A stretch of DNA of 64,000 nt from CAMDMI01 sp036759185 (GTDB lineage Bacteria; Bacteroidota; Bacteroidia; Cytophagales; Flexibacteraceae): positions 1 through 64,000 of the forward strand of contig DAIOVD010000001.1 in assembly GCA_036759185.1 (NCBI GenBank), given 5' to 3'. Made by a program: the position numbers and the translations under genes. The notes beneath the pieces are model-generated. The model searched no databases. It worked only from the letters and a program-made list of their open reading frames with translations, and was not told the origin of the DNA. Of this stretch, positions 1 to 7,629 are shown piece after piece. Numbering within the stretch: the first letter of the stretch is position 1; each line of letters begins with the position of its first letter.

Positions 1-798
1 TTCCGCGAACACGTACGGAAATGTAAACAGGCAACCGACAAACCATTTGGTGTCAATCTACCATTGTTGTACTCGGATCTTGATCAGCTTTTGAGTATAA
101 TAGAGGAAGAAGGAGTACGGATCATCATTACCTCTGCGGGCAATCCTAAAATCTGGACACCGAAACTGAAGGCCATGGGATGCACCGTCCTTCATGTGGT
201 GGCCAGCCAGAAATTCGCACTGAAAGCAGAAGAAGCAGGCGTTGACGGGTTGATAGCAGAAGGCTTTGAAGCGGGTGGTCACAACGGACGGGAAGAAATT
301 ACCACGTTCAACCTTATCCCGGCAGTGGCATCAGCCAGCAAACTTCCATTGGTGGCTGCTGGTGGAATCCACTCCGGTGCTTCGATGCTGGGTGCAATTG
401 CCCTGGGGGCAGATGCTGTACAGATTGGAAGCCTGTTTGCTGTGAGTGAGGAGTCATCTGCCCACCCGAACTTTAAGCAATGGGTAATCAATGCCAAAGA
501 AGGTGATACCAAATTATTGCTGAAATCACTTCACCCTGTCCGGTTGTTGAAGTCTCCTTTTTCTGAAGCCGTGGAAGCGGCAGAAAATGCCTGCCACAGT
601 AAAGAACAACTGGAGCATCTTTTGGGACGAGGTCGGGCAAAAAAAGGAATATTCGAAGGGAACTGGGAAGAAGGCGAACTTGAAATCGGGCAGAATTCAG
701 CTTATATTCACAAAATCCTTCCGGTGAAAGAACAATTTGAAATTCTACTTCAGGAATTTGCAGAAGCCCGAAGACAGCTAAGCCACAAATTCTCCTGA
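1..798 (+). CDS. Nitronate monooxygenase family protein (5' end cut off by window)
   Basis: The reading frame is open from base 1, so the N-terminus lies outside the window; 265 residues are visible. It looks like an FMN-dependent TIM-barrel enzyme of the nitronate monooxygenase / 2-nitropropane dioxygenase family, which oxidises alkyl nitronates; enoyl-ACP reductase FabK belongs to the same superfamily. Seen in the sequence: KPFGVNL near the visible start, the GFEAGGHNG segment with the family histidine around visible residue 94, an AAGGIHSG glycine loop and ALGADAVQIGSLF, which binds the FMN phosphate in relatives. It is followed by a separate promoter for rpsO, so it is probably the last gene of its transcript. 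The family is clear; the substrate is not. Confidence 0.85.
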   Translation, partial: FREHVRKCKQATDKPFGVNLPLLYSDLDQLLSIIEEEGVRIIITSAGNPKIWTPKLKAMGCTVLHVVASQKFALKAEEAGVDGLIAEGFEAGGHNGREEITTFNLIPAVASASKLPLVAAGGIHSGASMLGAIALGADAVQIGSLFAVSEESSAHPNFKQWVINAKEGDTKLLLKSLHPVRLLKSPFSEAVEAAENACHSKEQLEHLLGRGRAKKGIFEGNWEEGELEIGQNSAYIHKILPVKEQFEILLQEFAEARRQLSHKFS

Positions 799-837
799 GC
801 CAGACAAAAGGTAATAATTTCTTTTTTTCGATTTCCT

Positions 838-868
838 TTTGATAATTGAGGGATAAAACTTTACTTTG
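838..868 (+). promoter_or_regulatory. Bacteroidota-type promoter of rpsO
   Basis: TTTG at 838-841, a 19-base spacer, then TTACTTTG at 861-868, which matches the Bacteroidota -7 consensus TAnnTTTG at seven of eight positions counted loosely. Transcription would start near 875, about 18 bases before the rpsO start codon. The same -33/-7 spacing is found before rpsF. Confidence 0.6.
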
Positions 869-892
869 CGCCCCGAAAATAAAGAAAAGATA

Positions 893-1168
893 ATGTATCT
901 GACAGCAGAAGTTAAAAAGCAGATTTTCAAGGAAAAAGGGTTTAACAAATCTGACATCGATACCGGTTCACCGGAGTCTCAGGTTGCGCTTTTTACCCAC
1001 AGAATCAATCACTTGACCGAGCACCTCAAGGTGAATAAGAAGGATCACGACACAAAACTGAGCCTTTTGAAACTTGTAGGAAAGCGTAGAAGATTCCTCA
1101 ATTACCTCCAAAAGGTAGATCTGAATCGCTATCGCCACATCATTGCCGAGTTGAACATCCGGAAGTAA
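893..1168 (+). CDS. rpsO: 30S ribosomal protein S15
   Basis: 91 residues against 89 in E. coli. S15 binds the central domain of 16S rRNA early in assembly of the small-subunit platform. The family signature is clear: TGSPESQVALFTHRINHLTEHLKV followed by the KLVGKRRRFLNYL helix. The ATG at 893 was chosen over an upstream in-frame start at 866 because the protein then begins like other S15 proteins and because 866 lies inside the -7 promoter box. A hairpin follows the gene before pnp, the same rpsO-pnp order as in many bacteria, where S15 and PNPase are co-regulated. Confidence 0.98.
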   Translation: MYLTAEVKKQIFKEKGFNKSDIDTGSPESQVALFTHRINHLTEHLKVNKKDHDTKLSLLKLVGKRRRFLNYLQKVDLNRYRHIIAELNIRK

Positions 1169-1190
1169 TCCGGTTTTCCATATCAAACAC

Positions 1191-1223
1191 AGAGGGAGTC
1201 GGATTTCGGTTCCCTCTTTTTTT
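1191..1223 (+). terminator. Hairpin with T-run between rpsO and pnp
   Basis: A seven-base-pair stem, AGAGGGA (1191-1197) with TCCCTCT (1211-1217), is followed by a run of T. It sits 22 bases after rpsO and 23 bases before pnp, so it may terminate most rpsO transcripts and let some continue into pnp. Confidence 0.6.
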
Positions 1224-1246
1224 ACATTTCCTTGATTTAAGATTTT

Positions 1247-3400
1247 ATGAAACCAACTCCAATTGTTCAGTCCATTAAGCTCAGAGATGGACGGGAGATA
1301 ACAATAGAAACGGGTGTCCTGGCCAAGCAAGCCAATGGATCCGTAGTTCTTCGCATGGGAAATACCATGCTCCTGGCTACTGTGGTTGCCAACAAAACGC
1401 ACAAAGAAGGTACCGATTTCCTTCCCCTTTCAGTTGATTATCAGGAAAAATTTGCATCCAACGGGAAAATTCCGGGTGGATTCTTAAAGCGAGAAGGACG
1501 CCTTTCTGATTATGAAATTTTGGTTTCCCGCCTGATTGACCGTGCCCTCCGTCCAATTTTTCCGGATGATTTCCATGCTGACGTTCAGGTAGCGGTAACG
1601 ATGATTTCAGCTGACTTCAATGCACTTCCTGATGCTTTAGCAGGTTTAGCTGCTTCTGCAGCCATCATGGTTTCAGATATCCCATTCAATGGTCCGATTT
1701 CAGAAGTACGCGTTATTAAGAAAAACGGGACACTGATTGTTAACCCAACCAGTGTCGAACTGGAAGGTGCCGATCTGGAGCTGATCGTAGCCGGAACTGC
1801 CAAAGATATCCTGATGGTGGAAGGAGAAATGAACGAAGTAAGCGAAGATGAAATGCTGGAAGCCATCATTTTTGCACACGACGAAATCAAAGTTCAGTGT
1901 CTGGCTCAGATTGAATTCATGAAGAAAGCCGGCAAAGAAGAAAAATTTGCCTACGTTCATGAAACACATGATCTGGATCTGAAAATGGCGATGACCGAGG
2001 CTTTGTATGACAAAGTTTATGTGGTTGCCAAATCCGGAACTCCAAACAAAAACGACCGTAAGGTTATGTTCGGAGCCATCAAAGAAGAATACATCGCTAC
2101 CCTGGAGCCAGAGTACGCAAAAGAAAAAGCATCCCTCATTTCACATTACTACCATGACATCGAAAAAGATGCCATGCGGAATGCGGTGATGGACGAGAGA
2201 ATCCGCCTTGACGGACGGAAACTCGATCAGATTCGTCCGATATGGACAGAAGTGGATTACCTTCCTTCGGCTCATGGTTCTGCTGTCTTTTCAAGAGGAG
2301 AAACCCAATCGCTCACTACAGTGACGCTGGGTACCAAACTCGATGAGCAGATGATCGATTCAGCCATGCGTTCTGGCTACAACAAATTCATGCTGCACTA
2401 CAACTTCCCAGGTTTTTCAACTGGGGAAGTAAAACCAAACCGTGGCGTTGGTCGTCGTGAAGTAGGACACGGAAATCTGGCCCTTAGAGGTCTGAAGAAA
2501 GTGCTTCCGAAACAGGATGAAAACCCATACACCATCCGTGTGGTTTCTGACATTCTCGAATCAAATGGTTCATCTTCGATGGCCACCGTTTGTGCCGGAA
2601 GTCTTGCCCTGATGGATGCCGGTATCAAAATTTCATCACCGGTTTCCGGAATTGCGATGGGATTGATCACCGACACAAAAACCGGACGGTACGCTGTTCT
2701 TTCTGATATCCTTGGCGACGAAGATCACCTGGGTGATATGGACTTCAAAGTGACCGGAACTGCCAAAGGCATCACCGCCACTCAGATGGACCTGAAAGTC
2801 GACGGACTTAAATACGAAATTGTAAAAGAAGCCCTGGAGCAAGCCAAACGTGGTCGTCTTCACATTTTGGGTGAAATGTCGAAAACATTGGCCGAGCCGA
2901 AACCAGATCTCAAACCATCTGCACCTCGTGTGGTGGCACTCAAAATTGAGCGTGAGATGATTGGTGCCGTGATCGGACCTGGCGGTAAAGTGGTGCAGGA
3001 AATCCAGCGCCAGACAGGAGCCACCATCAACATCGAAGAAACTCCGGAAGGTGGATTGGTATCCATCTTTGCCGTGAACAAAGACGTACTCGACGCCGCT
3101 GTGAAGTGGGTAAGTGGTATCGTTGCTGTTCCGACTGTAGGTGATGTGTATGATGGAAAAGTAAAATCGATCCAGCCATTCGGCGCTTTTGTTGAATTCA
3201 TGCCAGGCAAAGAAGGCTTGCTTCACATCTCTGAAATCAAGTGGGAACGTCTTCCGGATATGGAAGGTGTACTTGAAATCGGCGAAGAAGTGAAAGTGAA
3301 GCTGATCGAAGTAGACAAGAAAAGCGGAAAGTACCGACTGTCCCGGAAAGTGTTGCTCCCAAGAGAGCCGAAACCCGGACAGGAAGTTGCTCAGGCATAA
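1247..3400 (+). CDS. pnp: Polyribonucleotide nucleotidyltransferase (PNPase)
   Basis: 717 residues, the normal length. PNPase degrades RNA phosphorolytically from the 3' end and forms a trimeric ring. Two RNase PH domains come first (about residues 10-220 and 310-545), joined by the all-helical linker. They are followed by a KH domain with the IGPGGK loop (about 570-625) and an S1 RNA-binding domain starting at GDVYDGKVKSIQPFGAFVEF (about 630-700). The second RNase PH domain contains the GDEDHLGDMDFK segment that carries the catalytic acidic residues. The ATG at 1247 gives the expected start. The gene lies directly downstream of rpsO and ends in a strong terminator. Confidence 0.98.
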   Translation: MKPTPIVQSIKLRDGREITIETGVLAKQANGSVVLRMGNTMLLATVVANKTHKEGTDFLPLSVDYQEKFASNGKIPGGFLKREGRLSDYEILVSRLIDRALRPIFPDDFHADVQVAVTMISADFNALPDALAGLAASAAIMVSDIPFNGPISEVRVIKKNGTLIVNPTSVELEGADLELIVAGTAKDILMVEGEMNEVSEDEMLEAIIFAHDEIKVQCLAQIEFMKKAGKEEKFAYVHETHDLDLKMAMTEALYDKVYVVAKSGTPNKNDRKVMFGAIKEEYIATLEPEYAKEKASLISHYYHDIEKDAMRNAVMDERIRLDGRKLDQIRPIWTEVDYLPSAHGSAVFSRGETQSLTTVTLGTKLDEQMIDSAMRSGYNKFMLHYNFPGFSTGEVKPNRGVGRREVGHGNLALRGLKKVLPKQDENPYTIRVVSDILESNGSSSMATVCAGSLALMDAGIKISSPVSGIAMGLITDTKTGRYAVLSDILGDEDHLGDMDFKVTGTAKGITATQMDLKVDGLKYEIVKEALEQAKRGRLHILGEMSKTLAEPKPDLKPSAPRVVALKIEREMIGAVIGPGGKVVQEIQRQTGATINIEETPEGGLVSIFAVNKDVLDAAVKWVSGIVAVPTVGDVYDGKVKSIQPFGAFVEFMPGKEGLLHISEIKWERLPDMEGVLEIGEEVKVKLIEVDKKSGKYRLSRKVLLPREPKPGQEVAQA

Positions 3401-3409
3401 TAAAACCAG

Positions 3410-3437
3410 AACCCATCCCGAAACGGATGGGTTTTTT
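3410..3437 (+). terminator. Rho-independent terminator after pnp
   Basis: AACCCATCC-type arm at 3410-3418 pairs with GGATGGGTT at 3425-3433 (nine base pairs, loop CGAAAC), followed by a T-run to 3437. It starts ten bases after the pnp stop codon. Confidence 0.9.
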
Positions 3438-3575
3438 GTTTGTTTTCAGTTAGGACACAAAACCTCTGAATAATGACCTTAAACTCTGCGGCTCTCTGCG
3501 AAAATTCTCACCGATCTCAGCAGTTTCTGATCTTCGTTTTGAGTAATCTTGTCATTCAATTATTGGCTATCCGAC

Positions 3576-4376
3576 ATGCTCCCCTCCTTTCCACACTCTT
3601 TATTCACGCAGCCCGATTCCGAAAAAAAGGACGGTGTATTCCTGCTGGAAACCCGGCTCAAAGAGGGAAAGCACGAGAAAGTATACATCCGGATTCGGGA
3701 AAAGGAAGGCCATCTTATTCGTGATACTCAGGTATTGGCTTTACCAAACGAGGCCCCGGCTCCTGAATTCCAACACCTGTGGGTGATGCGAAAGCAAAGT
3801 GCAGTGGCTGTGTGTGCCCAGTTGGGGAAGACTCCCAATCCCAGTATCCTGGAACTTGGATGTGGCAATGGCTGGTTCAGCCACATGTTGTCCTCTTTAC
3901 CCGGTTCATTTGTGCTGGGCATGGATATGAACAAAACAGAACTTGGGCAGGCAGCCCGGCTGTTTCAAACGGATAATCTGGCATTTGCGTTTGGCGACAT
4001 CGAACAGGATCCACTTCTGCCTGAGAAGTTTGATTTTGTCGTCCTCAATGCAGCCATCCAGTATTTCAACGACATTCCAGGCCTCCTTCACCTTATCAGG
4101 AAGCTTCTGAAGAAAACCGGAGAAATCCACATTTTCGACAGCGCCTTCCATCTCACAAAAGCCGACCAGGAAAAGGCCAGAGCCCGCAGCCGGAAGCATT
4201 TCGCACAGATGGGCGAACCAGATATGATTCATCATTTCCACCATCCGCTCTGGTCCGAGATCAAAAACTTTCAACCGAAAATCCGGTATTTCAACCGAAA
4301 CCTTCTCAAAAAAGTCCTTCGGATACCACAAAATCCGATGCCATGGGTGGTGATTGGGAAAGGAGGGAATTTCTGA
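3576..4376 (+). CDS. Class I SAM-dependent methyltransferase
   Basis: 266 residues from the ATG at 3576; a TTG at 3549 would add nine residues. The Rossmann-fold signature is plain: ILELGCGNGWFSHML is motif I, which binds S-adenosylmethionine, followed by an acidic residue after the next strand (GMDMN) and FDFVVLNAAIQYF as motif IV. The N-terminal 80 residues precede the fold and contain a short extension with no recognised motif. The substrate cannot be told from sequence. It is preceded by the pnp terminator and followed by an acyltransferase gene 163 bases on, so it may have its own promoter, but I see no convincing -7 box. Confidence 0.85.
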   Translation: MLPSFPHSLFTQPDSEKKDGVFLLETRLKEGKHEKVYIRIREKEGHLIRDTQVLALPNEAPAPEFQHLWVMRKQSAVAVCAQLGKTPNPSILELGCGNGWFSHMLSSLPGSFVLGMDMNKTELGQAARLFQTDNLAFAFGDIEQDPLLPEKFDFVVLNAAIQYFNDIPGLLHLIRKLLKKTGEIHIFDSAFHLTKADQEKARARSRKHFAQMGEPDMIHHFHHPLWSEIKNFQPKIRYFNRNLLKKVLRIPQNPMPWVVIGKGGNF

Positions 4377-4539
4377 ATTTCAAAATGGCTATCCGATCTC
4401 TCTTTATATTAGGTTATCCTTTAATTGTTATTGGAATAAGTCCCTCTTGTTTCCGAAAGGGAAACGGTTGTAACCCACCCAATTTTGATATTTGGAAAGT
4501 CCAATTGATATTGCAGGCAGGTTTAAATACATCTGTTTA

Positions 4540-5589
4540 ATGTCCCGGAACAACCCATCACTACCGGGAAACCGGATTTCTTTTATTGATTCTGTCAGAG
4601 GAGTGGCAGCTTGTCTGGTGCTCTTGCAACATACATATGAGCACTTTTTCCCTGAAACAGGAGAATTGCTTGGAAAGCAATTTATTAACTTCGGACAGGT
4701 TGGTGTTGTTGCTTTTTTCCTGGTAAGTGGATTTATCATTCCGTATTCATTGGAAAAATCCAGGTCGGTTTGGCATTTTTTTGTCAACCGAATTTTCAGG
4801 ATTTATCCTCTCTATCTCTTTATTATCTTCCTGCAATTTATTCTTATATTAACCCATATCCGCGTTGAAGACTCGTTCTCTCCTGGTAAAATACTCATCT
4901 CCCATTTGTTTTTTTTACAGGAATATTTTCCGGAATCCAGTTCATGGTCTCTTAATCTGGTTATTGGCTCCTGGACATTATTTATTGAAGCAATCTGGTA
5001 TGTTTTATTCGCCATTCTATTTCTCGTTCAGATTCCTCATAAATGGCTAATGAGGATAGCAATCTTAGGATTTTCATTATTGATTATAGCCAGCTTTGTA
5101 TTAGAAAAACGGTTTCCAATGGGTCGGATGGGAATGCTTTTTAACTGTATCCTCGGCCTACATTTTTATCGCTGGTTTAAGGGCGAAATATCAGACAATC
5201 AGTTCTATGCAGGATTTGGTGTTTCACTAATCGCCATTTTATCTGGGTTGTGGCAGGCCTACGGTTATTTTCTTAGTGAGCATTTCTCTGCACTATGCGT
5301 TCTCACTTCCTGGTCTGTATCTTTTATTTTCTTCACCTCCCTTTTTGTAATTCGGGATCGGTCTCATGCACTATGGGATTCAGTTTTCGGATTTTTAGGA
5401 AACATTAGTTATTCAGTGTATTTGTCCCACTTCACTATCATGAAGATCATGACTCATTTCTTTGGAGAAACCCCATTGATTTTTGTTTTGACAGTTCTTC
5501 TCACGATTGTCTTTTCAAAATATAGCTTTCAGCTCATTGAAAAACCCGGAATTGCGTTGGGAAAAAATTTGTTTAAAAGAGGATCCTAA
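4540..5589 (+). CDS. Membrane acyltransferase, OafA/YrhL type (acyltransferase 3 family)
   Basis: 349 residues from the ATG at 4540. The protein has about ten hydrophobic segments and the family start ISFIDSVRGVAACLVLLQHTYEH, in which the conserved RG and histidine correspond to the active region of acyltransferase 3 proteins. It also has the GxVxVAxFFLVSGFIIPYSL-type segment after the second helix. Such enzymes transfer acetyl or other acyl groups across the inner membrane onto surface polysaccharides, lipids or peptidoglycan. No glycan biosynthesis genes are next to it, so the acceptor is unknown. The gene and the upstream leader are somewhat richer in A and T than pnp. Confidence 0.85.
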   Translation: MSRNNPSLPGNRISFIDSVRGVAACLVLLQHTYEHFFPETGELLGKQFINFGQVGVVAFFLVSGFIIPYSLEKSRSVWHFFVNRIFRIYPLYLFIIFLQFILILTHIRVEDSFSPGKILISHLFFLQEYFPESSSWSLNLVIGSWTLFIEAIWYVLFAILFLVQIPHKWLMRIAILGFSLLIIASFVLEKRFPMGRMGMLFNCILGLHFYRWFKGEISDNQFYAGFGVSLIAILSGLWQAYGYFLSEHFSALCVLTSWSVSFIFFTSLFVIRDRSHALWDSVFGFLGNISYSVYLSHFTIMKIMTHFFGETPLIFVLTVLLTIVFSKYSFQLIEKPGIALGKNLFKRGS

Positions 5590-5597
5590 ACCTAGTT

Positions 5598-5819
5598 TTA
5601 CCAATGCTTAACCATGCACTGGTTACATATGGGGATTATTTCTGACTGAGTAACCTGCAACAGGAAGATACGCCCGATCATAATTATATTTGATTTGTCT
5701 TCTAAATCATGAGCCGAAATAATCACTGGACTTGATTGGGTTGTGAATACAATAGTTAAGTCCTGTCGATTATAGGTGGACCATGTCCGGGGTTTGATAT
5801 CAAATTGTAAACACTTCAC
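5598..5819 (-). CDS. Possible small protein coupled to the TlpA-like gene
   Basis: A 73-codon frame that begins with GTG overlapping the stop of the preceding TlpA-like gene in a GTGA arrangement, which is typical of translational coupling. The product has no signal peptide, no membrane segment and no motif I recognise; two cysteines lie near its C-terminus (CNQC). I include it because the position is right and the 226-base space is otherwise empty. A frame of this length can also arise by chance. Confidence 0.3.
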   Translation of the reverse strand: MKCLQFDIKPRTWSTYNRQDLTIVFTTQSSPVIISAHDLEDKSNIIMIGRIFLLQVTQSEIIPICNQCMVKHW

Positions 5820-6298
5820 TTTACCAAAGCTCGCACATAACTTCCGTTCCAGTCAAATCCTTCTTTTTTGACCAATAAAATCTTCCGGTCAGGGCCCAGC
5901 AAATAAGTGGTGGGATAAACTTGTATGCCCATATTGGCCAGCGATTTTCCGGACCGATACACGGTGACAGTCCCATCAAACCGTTTCTCGATCTGGTTAA
6001 TATTCGCTCTGGGTTCATCACTAATCAGTATTACCTGAATCTGGTCCTCCCCTTTTTCTTTCTGCAATTGTATCATGGACGGTATTTCAAGAATGCAATC
6101 GCGGCACCAGCTTTGAACATAACTGATCAATATATAGGGATGACTGTCATTCTGCAGGTTGTATTGGACTCCTCTCCCATCTGTCAGCACTGATGTTTGA
6201 ATCGGAAGATCGGGAATCGCAATGAACCGAACATATACCTTTCTTGCAGCAAACAGAACAACGATAGCGACAAGAACCCATAGCAACAGATTTTTCAT
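5816..6298 (-). CDS. Membrane-anchored thioredoxin-like protein, TlpA/ResA type
   Basis: 160 residues. One N-terminal hydrophobic helix (about residues 3-20) anchors the protein, followed by a thioredoxin-fold domain facing the periplasm. The redox motif is SWCRDC, a CxxC pair at about residues 66-69, and the cis-proline loop is YPTTYL. Proteins of this type reduce disulfides or persulfides in extracytoplasmic partners, for example in cytochrome c maturation. The ATG directly abuts the TAA stop of the upstream FemAB/GNAT-like gene, so the two are probably one transcript. The partner is unknown. Confidence 0.8.
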   Translation of the reverse strand: MKNLLLWVLVAIVVLFAARKVYVRFIAIPDLPIQTSVLTDGRGVQYNLQNDSHPYILISYVQSWCRDCILEIPSMIQLQKEKGEDQIQVILISDEPRANINQIEKRFDGTVTVYRSGKSLANMGIQVYPTTYLLGPDRKILLVKKEGFDWNGSYVRALVK

Positions 6299-7480
6299 TT
6301 ATGCACCAACTGCTTCAGGATTGGTTTTTGTGGTTGAAAAAGGATTTCGTTTCCGCCAGTCTTCATTTTCTTTGCTTCTGTAGGAGCTGGTGAAATAACG
6401 GAATGCCAGCGAAGGAATTCCCCGTTTGATCCGGTAAAAGTGGCAACCTGTTTCCGGCACGGCTCCCGCACTGGCTTTGGCATCGTATCCTGTACGGCCG
6501 AAAAGAAGTTTTGATTTTTTCTGTTCAATGGCCTGACGCACACCCTCGAACAGAATGTTGAAATAAATGGAGTGTTTTTCGTTCGCCTCGTATTCAAAGC
6601 CAATATAGTGCACCTCGAGGGAATTTCCGGGATGAGCCAGATGACTGGAAAAAGCCACCATCTTTCCATCAAGAAACCACCCCAGGACCTGAAAATCTTC
6701 CTTTAACTCTTTCTTCAGGCAATAGAAGTATTCAGGAGTAAGTGATCCCAGCCGCAGCATTTGTTTATGCCTGACGTTTTGATACAGGCAGTTGATGTCA
6801 CTGCGATGGGCTTGAATTTCATCCAAAGAAAGGAATCGGGTCTCCAATGACTGACGGGCCTGCAATATCTTATTCGCCCTTTGACGGTACTTCTTACTAA
6901 AGGCCGACAGATACGAATCAAAATCAACCCAGTCAGGATCGACATTTACTGACATCACTGTATCGTTGTCAAATCGTTGAAACCGACTTGAAGATGCCAG
7001 TTGATCGTCCATATCCGAACCTGCATCTTTCAATAAAATACCTGAAATCTTAACCGAACTCTTCTTTTGAAACTGCTCCAGAATCTGAAAAACAAGTCCT
7101 TCATCTTTCTTATCTTTAAAAAAATATCCTGGTTCGTTCAGATGAAAAAGATTACCACATATAAGCAACCCGGTTTCCTGACGGAGAATGAAATTCCGCA
7201 CGATTTGAATACAGGTCTGATCGAGCAATTCCGGGCTATAATGTTCTGAATGAAACCGAAATAGCTGGCCATAAATAAGGCCAATACAGTTATTTTTCCT
7301 GAATACAACAATGTAAAGGAAAGAGACATCAGGCATTCCGCATTTCTGCATGACCAACAAACGTTCCTTCCTGAGAAAATGCCCTTCCGGTAACATTCCA
7401 TCCCAATCTATTTCAATGGACTCCGGATTGGTGTATACCTGAAATGTGATTTCCCTCTCCGGAATTCGGCAGATTTTCAT
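6299..7480 (-). CDS. GNAT/FemAB-like acyltransferase (peptidoglycan-biosynthesis-like)
   Basis: 393 residues from the ATG at 7480 (MKICRIPE); an upstream in-frame start would add 25 residues. The C-terminal half resembles the acetyltransferase fold found in FemAB-type aminoacyltransferases and in 'peptidogalycan biosynthesis' proteins: KKYRQRANKI, then FQVLGWFLDGKMVAFSSHL and the LEVHYIGFEYEANEKHSIYFNILFEG segment, with FGRTGYDAKASAGA near the end. These enzymes move acyl or aminoacyl groups onto amines. Substrate unknown. It abuts the TlpA-like gene downstream with no gap. Confidence 0.7.
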   Translation of the reverse strand: MKICRIPEREITFQVYTNPESIEIDWDGMLPEGHFLRKERLLVMQKCGMPDVSFLYIVVFRKNNCIGLIYGQLFRFHSEHYSPELLDQTCIQIVRNFILRQETGLLICGNLFHLNEPGYFFKDKKDEGLVFQILEQFQKKSSVKISGILLKDAGSDMDDQLASSSRFQRFDNDTVMSVNVDPDWVDFDSYLSAFSKKYRQRANKILQARQSLETRFLSLDEIQAHRSDINCLYQNVRHKQMLRLGSLTPEYFYCLKKELKEDFQVLGWFLDGKMVAFSSHLAHPGNSLEVHYIGFEYEANEKHSIYFNILFEGVRQAIEQKKSKLLFGRTGYDAKASAGAVPETGCHFYRIKRGIPSLAFRYFTSSYRSKENEDWRKRNPFSTTKTNPEAVGA

Positions 7481-7629
7481 GGGTGGTTTTTTGGTGGTAG
7501 AACGGAAGGATGTAAAATACTTCGGATTACGTAGAAGGATCAATTTAAATGCCAAAGCATTTAAACAACCACGTTACTTTGAATTTTGTTGGAAGATGCC
7601 AAAAATGAAAAGAAGATTTGAATTGGTTG

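Noticed and set aside
968..1402. 144-codon frame on the minus strand across rpsO and the start of pnp
   Set aside because: It is antisense to two certain genes and covers their terminator; the translation has no recognisable features.
2636..3226. 196-codon minus-strand frame inside pnp
   Set aside because: Shadow of a highly expressed gene with strong codon bias; composition of the product is unlike a protein family.
5596..5625. Plus-strand bases resembling the 3' end of a beta-lactamase gene (TTACCAATGCTTAA)
   Set aside because: The match stops after about 14 bases and nothing similar follows; chance or a very short coincidence, with no vector sequence around it.
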